Positions 19,068 through 29,241 of a DNA stretch of 64,000 bases are shown here, piece by piece. The position numbers and the translations under genes are program-made. The notes beneath the pieces were generated by a model, which saw only the letters and a list, made by a program, of their open reading frames with translations, searched no databases and was not told where the DNA came from. The first letter of the stretch is position 1. Each line of letters starts with the position of its first letter. Location: NCBI GenBank assembly GCA_016290095.1, contig JAEESU010000010.1:91286-155285 (forward strand), read 5' to 3'. The DNA comes from Clostridia bacterium (GTDB taxonomy: Bacteria > Bacillota > Clostridia > TANB77 > CAG-508).

Positions 19068-19391
19068 ATGTATTATACATATATGTTAAGATGCGAAGAT
19101 AATTCTATATATACAGGAATAGCTCAAGATATTAATAAAAGAATGAAAGAACATTTTTATAAAGATAAAAAATGTGCTAAATATACAGCTTCACACCAAG
19201 CTAAGAAATTAGAAGTTGTATGGGAAACTGAAAATAGAATACTTGCTTCTAAATTAGAATACAGACTTAAAACTTTGAAAAAATACGAAAAAGAAAAATT
19301 AATATTAGATAATAAACTATTGGAAAAGTATTTTAATGAAAAAATAGATGTAAATCAATATAAACCAATAAAAATAGACTTAAAGTTTTAA
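19068..19391 (+). CDS. GIY-YIG nuclease family protein
   Basis: YYTYMLRCEDNSIYTGIAQDINKRMKEH. Confidence 0.92.
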   Translation: MYYTYMLRCEDNSIYTGIAQDINKRMKEHFYKDKKCAKYTASHQAKKLEVVWETENRILASKLEYRLKTLKKYEKEKLILDNKLLEKYFNEKIDVNQYKPIKIDLKF

Positions 19392-19406
19392 CTTTAAGTC
19401 TTTTTT
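19376..19406 (+). terminator. Rho-independent terminator overlapping the GIY-YIG stop codon
   Basis: AGACTTAAAGT…AACTTTAAGTCTTTTTT. Confidence 0.85.
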
Positions 19407-19462
19407 GTATAAAAAAATGAAATTGTAAAAAAATACTATAAAGATTTTATTAAGGAGAGATT

Positions 19463-20353
19463 ATGGATAATAGTATTTTTTTTAGAACTGATATGGCAGT
19501 TGAAAGAAGGGATATATATCGAAATGCTAATAGATTAGAAAATGAAATTAATGGTATTGAATGTGAAGAAGAAAATAAAAATGATATAAAAATTACAAGA
19601 GTAAAAATAACTAATGAAGAAGGAGAAAAAGCAATTCAAAGAAAGAGAGGAAATTATGTTACAATAGATTTAAAAAAATTAAATAATATAACAGTAGAAC
19701 AAGAGCAAGAAATAATTAACAACTTTTCTAACGAGTTAAAAGTTATTATTGATAATCATATAAAAAAATATGATGAAATTTTGATTGTAGGACTTGGAAA
19801 TGAATTTGCAACGCCAGATTCTTTAGGAGCAAAAGTTGTACAAAATATAGAGATTACAAGACATATTAAATTATATTTACCTGAAGCAATTGATAAAAAT
19901 ACAAGAAGTGTAAGTGCAATTACTCCGGGAGTTTTAGGAACAACAGGAATTGAAACAATAGAGATTGTTAAAGGTATTGTTGATAACATTAAACCAAAGC
20001 TAGTTATTGCTATTGATAGTTTATGTTCAAAAAACATTGACAGAATTAATAAATCAATTCAAATTTCTGATACAGGAATTGTCCCTGGAGGAGGAGTAGG
20101 AAATAGGCAAGAAGAATTATCTGAAGAAACTCTTGGAATACCTGTAATAGGTGTGGGAATTCCTACGGTGCTAGATGCAGCTACAATTGTGATAGATACT
20201 TTAAATAATTGTGATATAAAAGTTTCAGAAAGTGATATAGTAAATAAAATGAAACTAAATAATTTTAATTTTGTTGTTACTCCAAAAGAGATTGATTCTC
20301 TAATTGATAGTATGACAAGTATTGTATCTGAAGGAATTAATATTAGTTTATAA
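19463..20353 (+). CDS. gpr: GPR endopeptidase (spore protease)
   Basis: FFRTDMAVE…ITPGVLGTTGIETIEIVKGIV…IAIDSLCSKNIDRINKSIQISDTGIVPGGGVGN. Confidence 0.96.
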   Translation: MDNSIFFRTDMAVERRDIYRNANRLENEINGIECEEENKNDIKITRVKITNEEGEKAIQRKRGNYVTIDLKKLNNITVEQEQEIINNFSNELKVIIDNHIKKYDEILIVGLGNEFATPDSLGAKVVQNIEITRHIKLYLPEAIDKNTRSVSAITPGVLGTTGIETIEIVKGIVDNIKPKLVIAIDSLCSKNIDRINKSIQISDTGIVPGGGVGNRQEELSEETLGIPVIGVGIPTVLDAATIVIDTLNNCDIKVSESDIVNKMKLNNFNFVVTPKEIDSLIDSMTSIVSEGINISL

Positions 20354-20428
20354 ATTATTATTTTTCTCTTGTATTTTTTTAAAATTTAAGTTATGATTTT
20401 TATATACTTAAGTTGAAGGAGAATTGAT

Positions 20429-20911
20429 ATGAATAAGGTAGAGAAAATAATAATTATCGCAGTAGTAATTGCTTTATTAATAATACTAATATATTCTGTT
20501 TTGAATAAAGGAGATAAATATGTTTATTATAGAACAAAGGCTGGTCAAGGAGCCAATGTATTAATTGAAGATGAAAAAACATTTAAGAAAACTGCTTCTA
20601 ATACAGGAATTGGATTAGAACTAGAAAAAGTTAATGATTTTTCTAAAGTAGAAATGGAAAGCGTTTTTAACGAAGAATATTTTACTACAAAAAAAGTTGC
20701 AGTTATATACACTTATGAAGATACTTCCAAAACATATATGTATTCAGTTGATGATGTAAAATATGATAAAGAAAAAACATCAGCTACAATATACTATACA
20801 GATAAAGCAGGAGAGTATTTAGGACCTTTTAAGAATTCTTGGTATAATTGCATGTTAGTTGAATTAGAAGGAACTGTTACAGAAGTTTCGTTCGTAAAAA
20901 ATCAAAAATAA
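20429..20911 (+). CDS. Uncharacterised single-pass membrane protein
   Basis: RBS, N-terminal TM, no recognised family. Confidence 0.7.
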   Translation: MNKVEKIIIIAVVIALLIILIYSVLNKGDKYVYYRTKAGQGANVLIEDEKTFKKTASNTGIGLELEKVNDFSKVEMESVFNEEYFTTKKVAVIYTYEDTSKTYMYSVDDVKYDKEKTSATIYYTDKAGEYLGPFKNSWYNCMLVELEGTVTEVSFVKNQK

Positions 20912-20928
20912 CATTAAAATAACATTTA

Positions 20929-20959
20929 GGAGTTTTGCAAATAGCAAAACTTCTTTTTT
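20929..20959 (+). terminator. Rho-independent terminator
   Basis: GGAGTTTTGC aaata GCAAAACTTC TTTTTT. Confidence 0.8.
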
Positions 20960-21030
20960 GTATAAAACAAACACATTAATGGGAAAATATGAATAATATA
21001 AAATATCAAATTTATAAAAGAGGTAGATGA

Positions 21031-21525
21031 TTGAGAACAATTTGTATAAAAACCATTAGTGAAGACAAAATTGATTTTTTAATAAAAAAGCTAGAGAAAC
21101 TACCAATTAATATATATATTTCTTATTATAGATTTAGAGTATATGATAATTTAATTATTCATTATCTTGAAAGTGAATATATAAATGAATTTTATGAAAC
21201 TATATCAGTTGTTTTAAAGAAATTAATTGAGGTATTTTATGAAGAAAATTATTTGAAAAAGCAAATAGACAAAAACTATTTTTATCTAACAACAATTGAA
21301 AGGAAATATATCTTGGAAATTACTAAAAAAGTTTTGGAATTACCTGATGAAAAAATAGGATTTAAAAATGAACTATTAAAAGATACTATAAAAAAATATC
21401 TTTTGGAGAATAAAAAAATTATTATTGAGGGATTTGTTAATTTTCGCATAAAAGACTATAAAGAACTTTTAGAGAAAATAATTGAAGTATCTGTTTTTAG
21501 TTATTTGGATTTAACAACACTATAA
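21031..21525 (+). CDS. Putative sporulation protein YtxC (TTG start)
   Basis: YtxC-like all-helical protein ending IEVSVFSYLDLTTL. Confidence 0.65.
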   Translation: MRTICIKTISEDKIDFLIKKLEKLPINIYISYYRFRVYDNLIIHYLESEYINEFYETISVVLKKLIEVFYEENYLKKQIDKNYFYLTTIERKYILEITKKVLELPDEKIGFKNELLKDTIKKYLLENKKIIIEGFVNFRIKDYKELLEKIIEVSVFSYLDLTTL

Positions 21526-21586
21526 AATTTACTATTGAATAATAATAACAATTGTAGTAAAGTATAAGGAGAAAGAAGGTATATAT

Positions 21587-22027
21587 ATGTTAAAAGAAAA
21601 ATTAATGGATGATTTAAAAATATCTATGAGAGAAAAAAATGAAGTTAGAAAAAATACTGTACAAATGGTAAGAGCAGCAATTCTTCAAATTGAAAAAGAT
21701 AAAGGAATCACAGTTGATGATGATAAAATTATTGAAATAATTGCAAAAGAAGTTAAAGGAAAGAAAGATGCAATAATTGACTTTGAAAAAGGAGGAAGAG
21801 ATGATTTAGTGAAACAAACTAATGAAGAGATTAGTATTTTACAAGAATATCTTCCAAAACAATTAACAAAAGATGAGATTGAAGAAGTAGTGAAAGAAGT
21901 TATTGCTAATGTTGGAGCTACTTCTATGAAAGACATGGGAAATGTCATGAAAGAAGCGAAAACAAGAATAGGTGCGGGAGCAGATGGAAGAACAATAAAT
22001 GAAGTAGTAAAGGAACTTTTGAGCTAA
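21587..22027 (+). CDS. GatB/YqeY domain protein
   Basis: VQMVRAAILQIEKDKG…ISILQEYLPKQLTKDEIEEVVKEVI…DMGNVMKEAKTRIGAGADGRTINEVVKELL. Confidence 0.95.
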   Translation: MLKEKLMDDLKISMREKNEVRKNTVQMVRAAILQIEKDKGITVDDDKIIEIIAKEVKGKKDAIIDFEKGGRDDLVKQTNEEISILQEYLPKQLTKDEIEEVVKEVIANVGATSMKDMGNVMKEAKTRIGAGADGRTINEVVKELLS

Positions 22028-22687
22028 ATGTCAATTTTTGTTTTAAAAATAATAGCATGTGTTACAATGTTTTTGGATCATATAAGATACTTGAATCCAA
22101 TTTTTAATAAGCCTATAATTTCTTATGTTGGAAGAATTGCGTTCCCACTATTTGTATTTTTTCTAACAGAAGGATATGTTCACACAAGAAATTTAAAAAA
22201 ATATTATAAAAGGTTATTGTTATTTGCTGTCATTTCACAAATACCTTTTATGTATTTTAGAACTTTAGTTGGTGAATGGAAAATGTTAAATGTCATGTTT
22301 ACTCTAATATTAGGATTAACATGTATTACCATATATGATAAGTTTGAGAAAAAATATTTATCAATTCCTATTTGTATACTAATAATTTATTCTGGAGAGA
22401 TAATAAATGTTGATTATGGATGGTTTGGAGTAGCTTTAACATTTATTATGTATTTGTGCAGAAATAATAAAATGTTATTATCAGCAGTATATACTGCGTT
22501 ATTTTATACATATTTTACTTATTATAACTTTAGTGTTGCGAAAAATTTTACTTATTTTATGGCTCATTTAATACCATTAGTATTTATTTTCTTGTATAAT
22601 GGAAAAAAGGGAAAAGATATAAGATATTTTTATTATTTCTTTTATCCGGTTCATATGGCTCTTATATATATGATTAGTTGCATATAA
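22028..22687 (+). CDS. TraX family membrane protein
   Basis: LKIIACVTMFLDHIRYL…GRIAFPLFVFFLTEGYVHTRN…YGWFGVALTF. Confidence 0.88.
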   Translation: MSIFVLKIIACVTMFLDHIRYLNPIFNKPIISYVGRIAFPLFVFFLTEGYVHTRNLKKYYKRLLLFAVISQIPFMYFRTLVGEWKMLNVMFTLILGLTCITIYDKFEKKYLSIPICILIIYSGEIINVDYGWFGVALTFIMYLCRNNKMLLSAVYTALFYTYFTYYNFSVAKNFTYFMAHLIPLVFIFLYNGKKGKDIRYFYYFFYPVHMALIYMISCI

Positions 22688-22690
22688 ATA

Positions 22691-22727
22691 AAAAAAAGCT
22701 TTCCCAAAATAAGGAAAGCTTTTTTAT
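22691..22727. terminator. Bidirectional terminator between convergent genes
   Basis: AAAAAAAGCTTTCC…GGAAAGCTTTTTT. Confidence 0.85.
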
Positions 22728-22731
22728 TTTA

Positions 22732-24018
22732 TTATGCAAATGCTTGACGAGATTTTTTGAATGATAGTAAATCTGTAATCTCTTTTGATTTTTTGATTTG
22801 CTCTTGAGCTTGTTCTTGAGCAATTTGTTTTTTCTGTCTATCTGCCATTGTTTCACAAATAGCTTTTTGATAAGCTAAGTGAGTATCTTGGGCAATCTTT
22901 GCCCAATTATATTCTGTTTTTACTTTTAATTTTGCATTTTTTGAAACTGTATCACAAAGTTTTTGATCAAATAATAAAGTTAATATTGAATCAGCAAGAG
23001 AATTTGGATTACCAGCATAACTCTTCATTCCATTTACACCATGTTCTACAATCTCATTTAAACCACCGATATCTGAAACAACAACAGGTGTACCAGAAAG
23101 CATACCTTCAAGTGCAACAATACCAAATGGTTCATATGTACTAGGAAATACAGCTACATCAGCACATTTATACATTTTTTGAACATCTTTTGATCCTAAA
23201 TAACCAGTGAAATAAACTTTACTTCCTAATCCTAAATAATTAACTTGGTTTCTTAGTTCATCTATCATTCCACCTTTACCAGCAATAACAAGTTTTGCAT
23301 CATTATAATATTGTAAAACTTTTGGCATTGCAGCAATAAGTGTTTGAATTCCTTTTTCATATACTAGACGACCCATAAATAGAATAATTTTTTCATTATC
23401 CATTGCATAACGTCTTCTAAAATCGTAATCTCTTTCAATATCATTAAATAAATTTAAATTAACACCATTAGGTACAACATTTATTTTTTCATATGGAAGG
23501 CCGAATAATCTTTGTAATTCATTTTTCATATAATTACTATTAACAATTACTTCTGAAGATTCATAAGTAAGCATCCATTCTGTATCATTAATATATTTTT
23601 GTAAATCAGTTCTAATTCCACTGTTTCTTCCAGCTTCAGTTGCGTGGATTGTTGAAACAAGAGGAGTATTATAAGCATTTTTTAAAGTTTTACCAGCATA
23701 ACATGTCATCCAGTCATGTGCATGTATAACATCAAAGTTTCCTTTTTCAGCAATTATTTCTCCAGCTTTTGCTATCATATTAAAGTTAAGTTGCATAATC
23801 CAGTCAATAAAATTATTTGGAGAAATCATAAAATTATCTACTCTGTAAACTTGAACTCCATTATCATCTTCGAAATAAGGTACATTACCATCTCTATATG
23901 TTACAACAGTTACTTCATGTCCATCTTGGATTAGTCTATGTGATAAATCATGAACTACTCTTGAAATTCCTCCGACAACCCTAGGTGGATATTCCCATGA
24001 TAGCATTAAAATTTTCAT
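22732..24018 (-). CDS. Glycosyltransferase family 4 (glycogen synthase-like)
   Basis: MKILMLSWEYPPRVVGGISRVVHDLS, HDWMTCYAGK, FGIVALEGMLSGTPVVVSDIGGLNEIVEHG. Confidence 0.93.
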   Translation of the reverse strand: MKILMLSWEYPPRVVGGISRVVHDLSHRLIQDGHEVTVVTYRDGNVPYFEDDNGVQVYRVDNFMISPNNFIDWIMQLNFNMIAKAGEIIAEKGNFDVIHAHDWMTCYAGKTLKNAYNTPLVSTIHATEAGRNSGIRTDLQKYINDTEWMLTYESSEVIVNSNYMKNELQRLFGLPYEKINVVPNGVNLNLFNDIERDYDFRRRYAMDNEKIILFMGRLVYEKGIQTLIAAMPKVLQYYNDAKLVIAGKGGMIDELRNQVNYLGLGSKVYFTGYLGSKDVQKMYKCADVAVFPSTYEPFGIVALEGMLSGTPVVVSDIGGLNEIVEHGVNGMKSYAGNPNSLADSILTLLFDQKLCDTVSKNAKLKVKTEYNWAKIAQDTHLAYQKAICETMADRQKKQIAQEQAQEQIKKSKEITDLLSFKKSRQAFA

Positions 24019-24400
24019 TTAAAAGTACTCCTTTCAGTATCTTTAGTTAGTGTATTATATACAAAATAATAAATTAAAAATCAAATTTGTTTTGTCAAGT
24101 CACTTTTTCATTCATAAAAAATGCTAAAACGCAGAAAAAATAAGACTTTAGCCCATAAACAAATTAATATTTTCTTAATATATTATAATTAAAAAGATTG
24201 GAAAAGTAAACATTTTTTGACAAAAAAAACCTTAAAAGTGTATTACATTTGTGTTACAAAAATGTAATAAAAAATAATGTAAAAAAATAAATTATTTTTG
24301 ACAAATCCTATTGCAGTTTTTTTTCTTTATAGATATAATTATTAATATTATTGGAGTTAAATATAATATTTTCAGAAATACTAAGGAGGAGAAAAAGAGA

Positions 24401-25387
24401 ATGCTAATGAATGAAGAACTTGAGAATCGTGAATTTGAAGACTCAGAAAAAACGGATAACTTCTCAAACTTTATATCAAACGAAGAAGAAAAAGATGAAA
24501 CATCAGTAAAAAGTGTAGCAACAAAAAAACAATATGATAAAAAAGATTTAGAAGAAAAGCTAGAAACAATTGTTGGAACAATTGAAGAAACAAGCACCAC
24601 TACTGATGAAGTAACTGAAGAAACTGTAATAGAGAAAATTAAAAATTTTATAGCAAAAATTGTAGCAATGCAAGAAGAAGCGCAAAGAGAAGAAGAAGAA
24701 CTTCAAAATGAAAAGAATGCATTAAACATAGAAGATATCGAAAGAAAAAGAGAAGAAGAAAGTAAAAAGTATTTAGTAGAATACTATGATTTACCATATA
24801 GATATAATGAAACAACAGTAAAAATATTAGCTCAAACTCCAAAAAAATTATTTGTATACTGGGATATTTCAGATAATGATAGACAAAAATATGTAGATAC
24901 ATTTGGAGGAGAATTCTTTAATAAAACATATCCTGTATTATTAGTATATAATGAAGATAAAAAATACGTAAAAGAAGTAGAAATAAATGATTTTGCAAAT
25001 AGTTGGTACATAGACATAGATGATCCAAAAACAAAATATACGATTCAATTAGGAAGAAAATTAAGAGATAGATCAATTGTTGATATGCAAAAAGTAAAAG
25101 AGCATAATATTATTTTAAAAACAGATTATTTACCTTTTGCAGATTCTAATACTCTTGAAGCACCAAATGATCATGTACTATTAGAAAGTTTACCAAAATT
25201 TATTATATTTAGAAATGTAAAAACAGGTGAAGAAATAGCAAAAGATTTAAGAAAATTCAAAGATATATTCGGTAAAAGATATAGTGTTAAAGACTTTTAC
25301 AATAATCATTACGAAGATGAATTATCAGAAGGTATGTTTGATATGGCTAATCCATCATCAAGACTTTCAAGTTCAACTTTTAAATAA
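24401..25387 (+). CDS. DUF4912 domain protein
   Basis: DLPYRYNETTVKILAQTPKKLFVYWDIS; start set by AAGGAGG RBS (ORF track start 24311 too early). Confidence 0.88.
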   Translation: MLMNEELENREFEDSEKTDNFSNFISNEEEKDETSVKSVATKKQYDKKDLEEKLETIVGTIEETSTTTDEVTEETVIEKIKNFIAKIVAMQEEAQREEEELQNEKNALNIEDIERKREEESKKYLVEYYDLPYRYNETTVKILAQTPKKLFVYWDISDNDRQKYVDTFGGEFFNKTYPVLLVYNEDKKYVKEVEINDFANSWYIDIDDPKTKYTIQLGRKLRDRSIVDMQKVKEHNIILKTDYLPFADSNTLEAPNDHVLLESLPKFIIFRNVKTGEEIAKDLRKFKDIFGKRYSVKDFYNNHYEDELSEGMFDMANPSSRLSSSTFK

Positions 25388-25394
25388 AATTAAG

Positions 25395-25463
25395 AGTGCC
25401 ATGGGGGCGGACTCATGGGCACAATTATAAAATGTGTGCCAAATAGTCCGTCTTTATGGCACT
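25395..25463 (+). promoter_or_regulatory. Long GC-rich hairpin in the leader of the GH57 gene (candidate cis-regulatory RNA)
   Basis: GAGTGCCATGGGGGCGGACT pairs with AGTCCGTCTTTATGGCACTT (incl. G-T wobbles); inner GGCACA/TGTGCC. Confidence 0.6.
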
Positions 25464-25486
25464 TATGCGTCGAAAGGGAAAAATTA

Positions 25487-27076
25487 ATGAAAAATGTTAA
25501 AGGATATGTTAATTTCATCTTACATGCTCATTTACCATATATACATCATCCAGAAGATGATACATATTTAGAGGAAGAATGGCTTTATGAAGCAATTTCA
25601 GAATGTTATATTCCTTTGATTTTAAACTATAAGAAATTGGAAGAAGAACATGTAGATTTTAGAATAACAATGACAATGACACCACCTCTTTTAAATATGT
25701 TAGATAATAAATTACTTCAAGAAAGATATATAAAATATCTAGAAAAACATATAGAACTTTGTGAAAAAGAAGTAAAAAGAACTGTATATGATGCAAGACT
25801 TAACAACTTATCAAAGTATTATCTAGATAGATATAAAAATGATTTACATGTGTTTAAAGACGAATACAAATGTAATTTAATTACAGCATTCAAGCATTTT
25901 CAAGATGCTGGTTATTTGGAAATTATTACTTGTGGTGCAACTCATGGTTATTTTCCTATATTATATGTAAATGAAAAAACGGTTAGAGCTCAAATTGCAG
26001 TTGGTGTTCAAACATATGAAAAATATTTCGGAAGAAAGCCTAGAGGAATTTGGCTTCCTGAATGTGGTTATGTTCCAGAAGCAGATAAATATTTAAAAGA
26101 GTTTGGAATACAATATGCAATTGTTGAAACACATGGTGTTTTATATGCAGATCCTACACCAATTTATGGAACATATGCACCAATTGTTTCTCCAGAAGGA
26201 CTAACAGTATTTGCCAGAGATTTAGAGTCTTCAAGGCAAGTTTGGAGTTCTATCAATGGATATCCTGGAGATTTTAATTATAGAGAATTTTATAGAGATA
26301 TTGGTTATGATTTAGATTATGAATATATAAAACCTTATGTTGCAGCAAATGGAGCAAGAGTTAATACTGGAATAAAGTATTATAGAATAACAGGAAAAGA
26401 TTGTCCAAAAGACTATTATGATGTACAATGGGCAAAGGACTCAGTAGAAAAACAAGCAGGACATTTTATGGACTGTAGAACTGCACAAATAGAACATTTA
26501 TCATCTTATATGGAAGCTCCTCCTATTATTACATGCCCATATGATGCAGAACTTTATGGACATTGGTGGTATGAAGGACCATATTGGTTATATATATTGT
26601 TCAAAAAAATATATTATGATGAATGTAACTTTAAACTAATTACACCTAGTGAATATATTGATATGTATCCACAAATGCAAGTTTCTACTCCATGTAGATC
26701 AAGTTGGGGTGCAAACGGATATAGTGAAGTATGGTTAAATCAAACTAATGATTATGCACATAGACATCTTCATAAAGCAGGCGATAGAATGTGTGAGCTT
26801 GCAGGAATGTTTCCAAACGAAGGGGATACTTTAAGAAGACAAGCATTAAATCAATGTGCAAGAGAGCTTCTTTTAGCACAAAGTAGTGACTGGTTGTTTA
26901 TTATTACAAATGGAACAATGGTAGATTATGCACATAAAGCTATAAAAGATCATATTGGAAGATTTACAAAACTATATTATCAAATTAAAAATGATAAAAT
27001 AGATGCAAAATATTTATTAGATGTTTTTGACAAAGATGATATTTTCCCAGAAATAGATTACATGATTTATAATTAA
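25487..27076 (+). CDS. GH57 family 1,4-alpha-glucan branching enzyme-like protein (DUF1957 type)
   Basis: GYVNFILHAHLPYIHHPEDDTYLEEEWLYEAI, GIWLPECGY, PYDAELYGHWWYEGP; start set by RBS at MKNVKGY. Confidence 0.93.
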   Translation: MKNVKGYVNFILHAHLPYIHHPEDDTYLEEEWLYEAISECYIPLILNYKKLEEEHVDFRITMTMTPPLLNMLDNKLLQERYIKYLEKHIELCEKEVKRTVYDARLNNLSKYYLDRYKNDLHVFKDEYKCNLITAFKHFQDAGYLEIITCGATHGYFPILYVNEKTVRAQIAVGVQTYEKYFGRKPRGIWLPECGYVPEADKYLKEFGIQYAIVETHGVLYADPTPIYGTYAPIVSPEGLTVFARDLESSRQVWSSINGYPGDFNYREFYRDIGYDLDYEYIKPYVAANGARVNTGIKYYRITGKDCPKDYYDVQWAKDSVEKQAGHFMDCRTAQIEHLSSYMEAPPIITCPYDAELYGHWWYEGPYWLYILFKKIYYDECNFKLITPSEYIDMYPQMQVSTPCRSSWGANGYSEVWLNQTNDYAHRHLHKAGDRMCELAGMFPNEGDTLRRQALNQCARELLLAQSSDWLFIITNGTMVDYAHKAIKDHIGRFTKLYYQIKNDKIDAKYLLDVFDKDDIFPEIDYMIYN

Positions 27077-27091
27077 TATTGGAGGATGTTT

Positions 27092-27424
27092 ATGAATGTT
27101 TATGATGAAGTAAATGGTTTAGCAAAAGCAATTAAAGAGTCTAAAGAGTATTTAGAATATAAACAAGTTAAAGCATTACTTTTAGCAAATCCCGAACTAA
27201 AAGAAAAAGTAGATGAGTTTGAAAAAATTCGCTATGAAGAACAACTTTTAGCACTTCAAGGTGAAAAACAAAGTGAAGAAAAAATGAAAAAGCTTCAGGA
27301 ACTTTATCAGATTCTTGTAAAAGATAATATGGTAAAAGATTATTTTGATAAAGAGGTAAGATTTAATGTTCTTATTGCAGATGTAAATAAGATTATAGGT
27401 GATGCAATTAAAGATGTTCTATAA
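27092..27424 (+). CDS. YlbF family regulator
   Basis: NVYDEVNGLAKAIKESKEYLEYKQVKALLLANPELKEKVDEFEKIRYE. Confidence 0.9.
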   Translation: MNVYDEVNGLAKAIKESKEYLEYKQVKALLLANPELKEKVDEFEKIRYEEQLLALQGEKQSEEKMKKLQELYQILVKDNMVKDYFDKEVRFNVLIADVNKIIGDAIKDVL

Positions 27425-27427
27425 TTA

Positions 27428-27453
27428 GAGTCTCCTTTATAGGAGACTTTTTT
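27428..27453 (+). terminator. Rho-independent terminator
   Basis: AGTCTCCT ttat AGGAGACTTTTTT. Confidence 0.85.
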
Positions 27454-27469
27454 AATTTTGGGAGTTATT

Positions 27470-29138
27470 ATGGAAAAAATAAAAAGTTTTTTGTTAGATA
27501 ATAAATTTATATTACTTATAGCATTTTTTACAGTATTATTATTAATGCTGCCAAACTTGCAGAAAGATTTAGTATTTGGTGATGATTATGCATTTCATCT
27601 AGCAAGAATACAAAGTGTTTCTGATTCAATAAAACATGGAGTTTTTCCGGTAAAGATAAATGCCTCATTAGTAAATAAATTTGGTTATGCTTCATCTATG
27701 TTTTATCCAGATTTCTTCTTATATTTACCAAGTTTATTAATTCTAGTTTTTAGAATAAATGTAATTACTGCATATAAGATTTTTGCATTTATCGTTTTAT
27801 GCTTTATGTTTTTAATTATATATAAATCAATGCTTTATTTAACTGAAGAAAGATATTCTGCAATTTTTGGAACGATATTTTTCATGCTATCAAAAGTAAT
27901 GGTTTTAACAATTTATTCAAGATTTGCATTAGGTGAATTTTTAGCTTTTCCGTTTATGATAATGTCGATTATACGGAATGTATGATTATTTATATAGAGA
28001 TTTTAATAAACCACAATATATATTTTTAGGATTTTTAGGATTAATTAATACACATATTATATCAACAATAATTACATTAGTTATATGTTTGATAATGATT
28101 ATGTTTGGAATTAAAAAAAGCATAAAAAATATTAAAAATTTAGTGAAATTAGTAGTATTAGCAGTAATAGTTTTGCTTATATCATCATATTTTTGGATGC
28201 CAATGTTAGAACAATTATATTTTCAAAAGTTTAAATTATCTAATCCTTGGAAAACAGCAAGTGATGATACATATACATTGTTTAATTATTTAGGAAATTG
28301 GAAGTATAGTATAGGATTTTCTGTTTCAATAGCATTACTGCTATTACTTTATGGAATACTTACAAATAAGATAAGTAAAGAATCAAAAATATTTTTTGGC
28401 TATTTTGTAGGAATTTCAGTATTTCTTTTAAGCCCTATTATTTGGAAAAGATTAAGCTATTTTTTAAATTTTTTACAATTTAAATGGAGATTAATAAGTA
28501 TTTTAACTGTAATTATTACATTATCAATATCATTAGCTTATAGAGATTACTTAAAAGATTCGAGTGATAAGAAGAATAAAAAAATATTAATTATTTCTTT
28601 TATAATTTTATTTTTATTAACAATATATAACTATCATTTTGAAGACACAATCGATTTTAAGATGGATGAAAAATTTGTTTATGCTAATATATATTCCGGT
28701 ACACAATCACTTGGAATAGGTGCAGAATATATGCCAATTGAACTTCAGGATGCATATTCTTTATATAAAATTAACCCTAATTCTGCATATACAAGTACTA
28801 ACTATACTATTGATGACGAAATTAAAGGTGTAAAATATCCTAATCTTAACTTTATTTTTAATAATTCAGGAATAGATCAGAAAGAAATAACAATACCATT
28901 TGTTTATTATTATGGCTATGTAGCTAACATTACAACTAAAGAAGGAGAAACATATCCAATTGAAGTTTCAAAAGATAAAAATGGACTCGTAAAAATACAA
29001 ATACCTAAAAATTTAGAAGGTGAAATTCGTGTATGGTATAATGGTACGAAAATACAAAAAATAAGTTTAATAATATCAGTTGTTTCTATTATAAGTACTA
29101 TAGTTGGATTATTTATTATCAAAAGAAGAAAGAGATAG
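27470..29138 (+). CDS. YfhO / 6-pyruvoyl-tetrahydropterin-synthase-related polytopic membrane protein, split by +1 frameshift at CGG 27974-27976
   Basis: ORF 27458-27985 (real start 27470) and ORF 27978-29138 join as …FMIMSII-GMYDYLYRDFNKPQYIFLGFLGLINTH… on +1 shift; total length 3n+1. Confidence 0.8.
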
Positions 29139-29156
29139 TTTTATCTCTTTCTTTTT
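29128..29156 (+). terminator. Rho-independent terminator
   Basis: AAAGAGATA gttt TATCTCTTTCTTTTT. Confidence 0.85.
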
Positions 29157-29241
29157 GCGTGAAAATATTTAAAAAAAACTACCATTTATTTATGTTTTAG
29201 TATATAATATTGTCGAAAAAATATATTTTAGGAGTAAAGGA

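Noticed and set aside
24298-24339. Promoter TTGACA…TATAAT before DUF4912
   Set aside because: Spacing between the two hexamers is about 30 bp, too long for a sigma-A promoter.
24311-24400. N-terminal extensions in the ORF track (24311, 25415, 13059, 40050, 43013, 60856)
   Set aside because: Internal ATGs have strong RBSs, and the extensions run through promoter, hairpin or terminator sequence.
27458-29138. Treating the split membrane protein and spoIIP as ordinary pseudogenes or sequencing errors
   Set aside because: Both shifts are +1, both at CGGA, and these are the only in-frame CGGs I found; downstream frames are intact. Error cannot be fully excluded without reads, so this is stated as the refutation test.
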